From contig JAHDEJ010000041.1 in the NCBI GenBank assembly GCA_020628865.1, positions 1 to 38,720 of the forward strand: 38,720 bases of DNA, given 5' to 3'. Position 1 is the first letter of the stretch. Every line of letters starts with the position of its first letter. This stretch comes from Acidimicrobiales bacterium (GTDB lineage Bacteria > Actinomycetota > Acidimicrobiia > Acidimicrobiales > SHLQ01). Under the pieces are notes generated by a model. It saw nothing but the letters and a program-made list of their open reading frames with translations, was not told the DNA's origin and did no database searches. A program made the translations under genes and the position numbers. This document shows positions 38,660 to 38,720 of this stretch, in pieces.

Positions 38660-38720
38660 TTAGAGCGGTCCGGAGATGCCGCCGTCCTTGCGGACTCTCC
38701 AGAAGTGAATGGCCATGAAG
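38660..38720 (-). CDS. Cytochrome b, N-terminal subunit, last 19 codons (5' part outside window)
   Basis: The 3' end of a gene that enters from the right edge. The readable residues FMAIHFWRVRKDGGISGPL end with TAA (38660-38662). HFWRVRKDGGIS is the C-terminal signature of the b6-like, heme-binding half of split cytochrome b. It precedes the C-terminal subunit gene by 18 nt, confirming a split cytochrome b in one operon. Confidence 0.85.
   Translation of the reverse strand, partial: FMAIHFWRVRKDGGISGPL

Noticed and set aside
1-38720. CRISPR array, insertion sequence or prophage
   Set aside because: No regularly spaced repeats, transposase or phage genes are seen; the region reads as chromosomal core metabolism.

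Overview
The window is high-GC DNA from what looks like an actinobacterium, probably of the class Acidimicrobiia (Ilumatobacter-like). This placement is an inference from codon bias, densely overlapping operons, a split cytochrome b of the menaquinol:cytochrome c reductase type, and the large proton-pumping Nuo subunits. There is no species marker. Almost every gene lies on the minus strand; only the galE remnant at the left edge and one ferredoxin gene lie on the plus strand. No stretch longer than about 260 bases lacks a gene.

Left part (1-5700): the 3' end of a GalE-type epimerase gene, then minus-strand yajQ, a tRNA-Tyr with promoter and terminator, an HtpX metalloprotease gene coupled to a 42-codon single-span membrane peptide, a pirin gene, acetyl-CoA synthetase (acs), and two small unknown ORFs.

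Middle part (5769-18176): a compact nuoABCDHIJKLMN operon (cluster 1) without nuoE, nuoF or nuoG. It ends in a MidA/NDUFAF7-type methyltransferase gene and faces a divergent, very acidic ferredoxin gene. Several features fit a ferredoxin-fed, 11-subunit complex I with its own assembly methyltransferase. NuoI1 has a strongly basic loop between its two iron-sulfur motifs. NuoD1 keeps the Arg (HRG) that NDUFAF7 methylates in mitochondria, whereas the second NuoD has HTG. The methyltransferase gene is fused translationally to the end of the operon.

Right part (18390-38720): a second, full 14-gene nuo operon (nuoA-N, cluster 2) lies directly downstream of a cytochrome bc complex: split cytochrome b, Rieske protein, membrane-anchored diheme cytochrome c and an uncharacterised three-span protein with a CxxC motif. 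Junctions are mostly -4 to +18 nt, so complex III and complex I are probably co-transcribed. An unknown four-span membrane protein ends this operon. Its NuoL carries a roughly 140-residue Ala-rich coiled-coil insertion and its NuoM a His/Asp-rich tail.

The two operons are separated by the ferredoxin terminator and a small array of GTGCC-type palindromes. Together the window encodes two electron entry points into the quinone pool (NADH via cluster 2, probably ferredoxin via cluster 1) and a quinol-oxidising bc complex. Function assignments rest on motifs read by eye. No database search or structure prediction was run.
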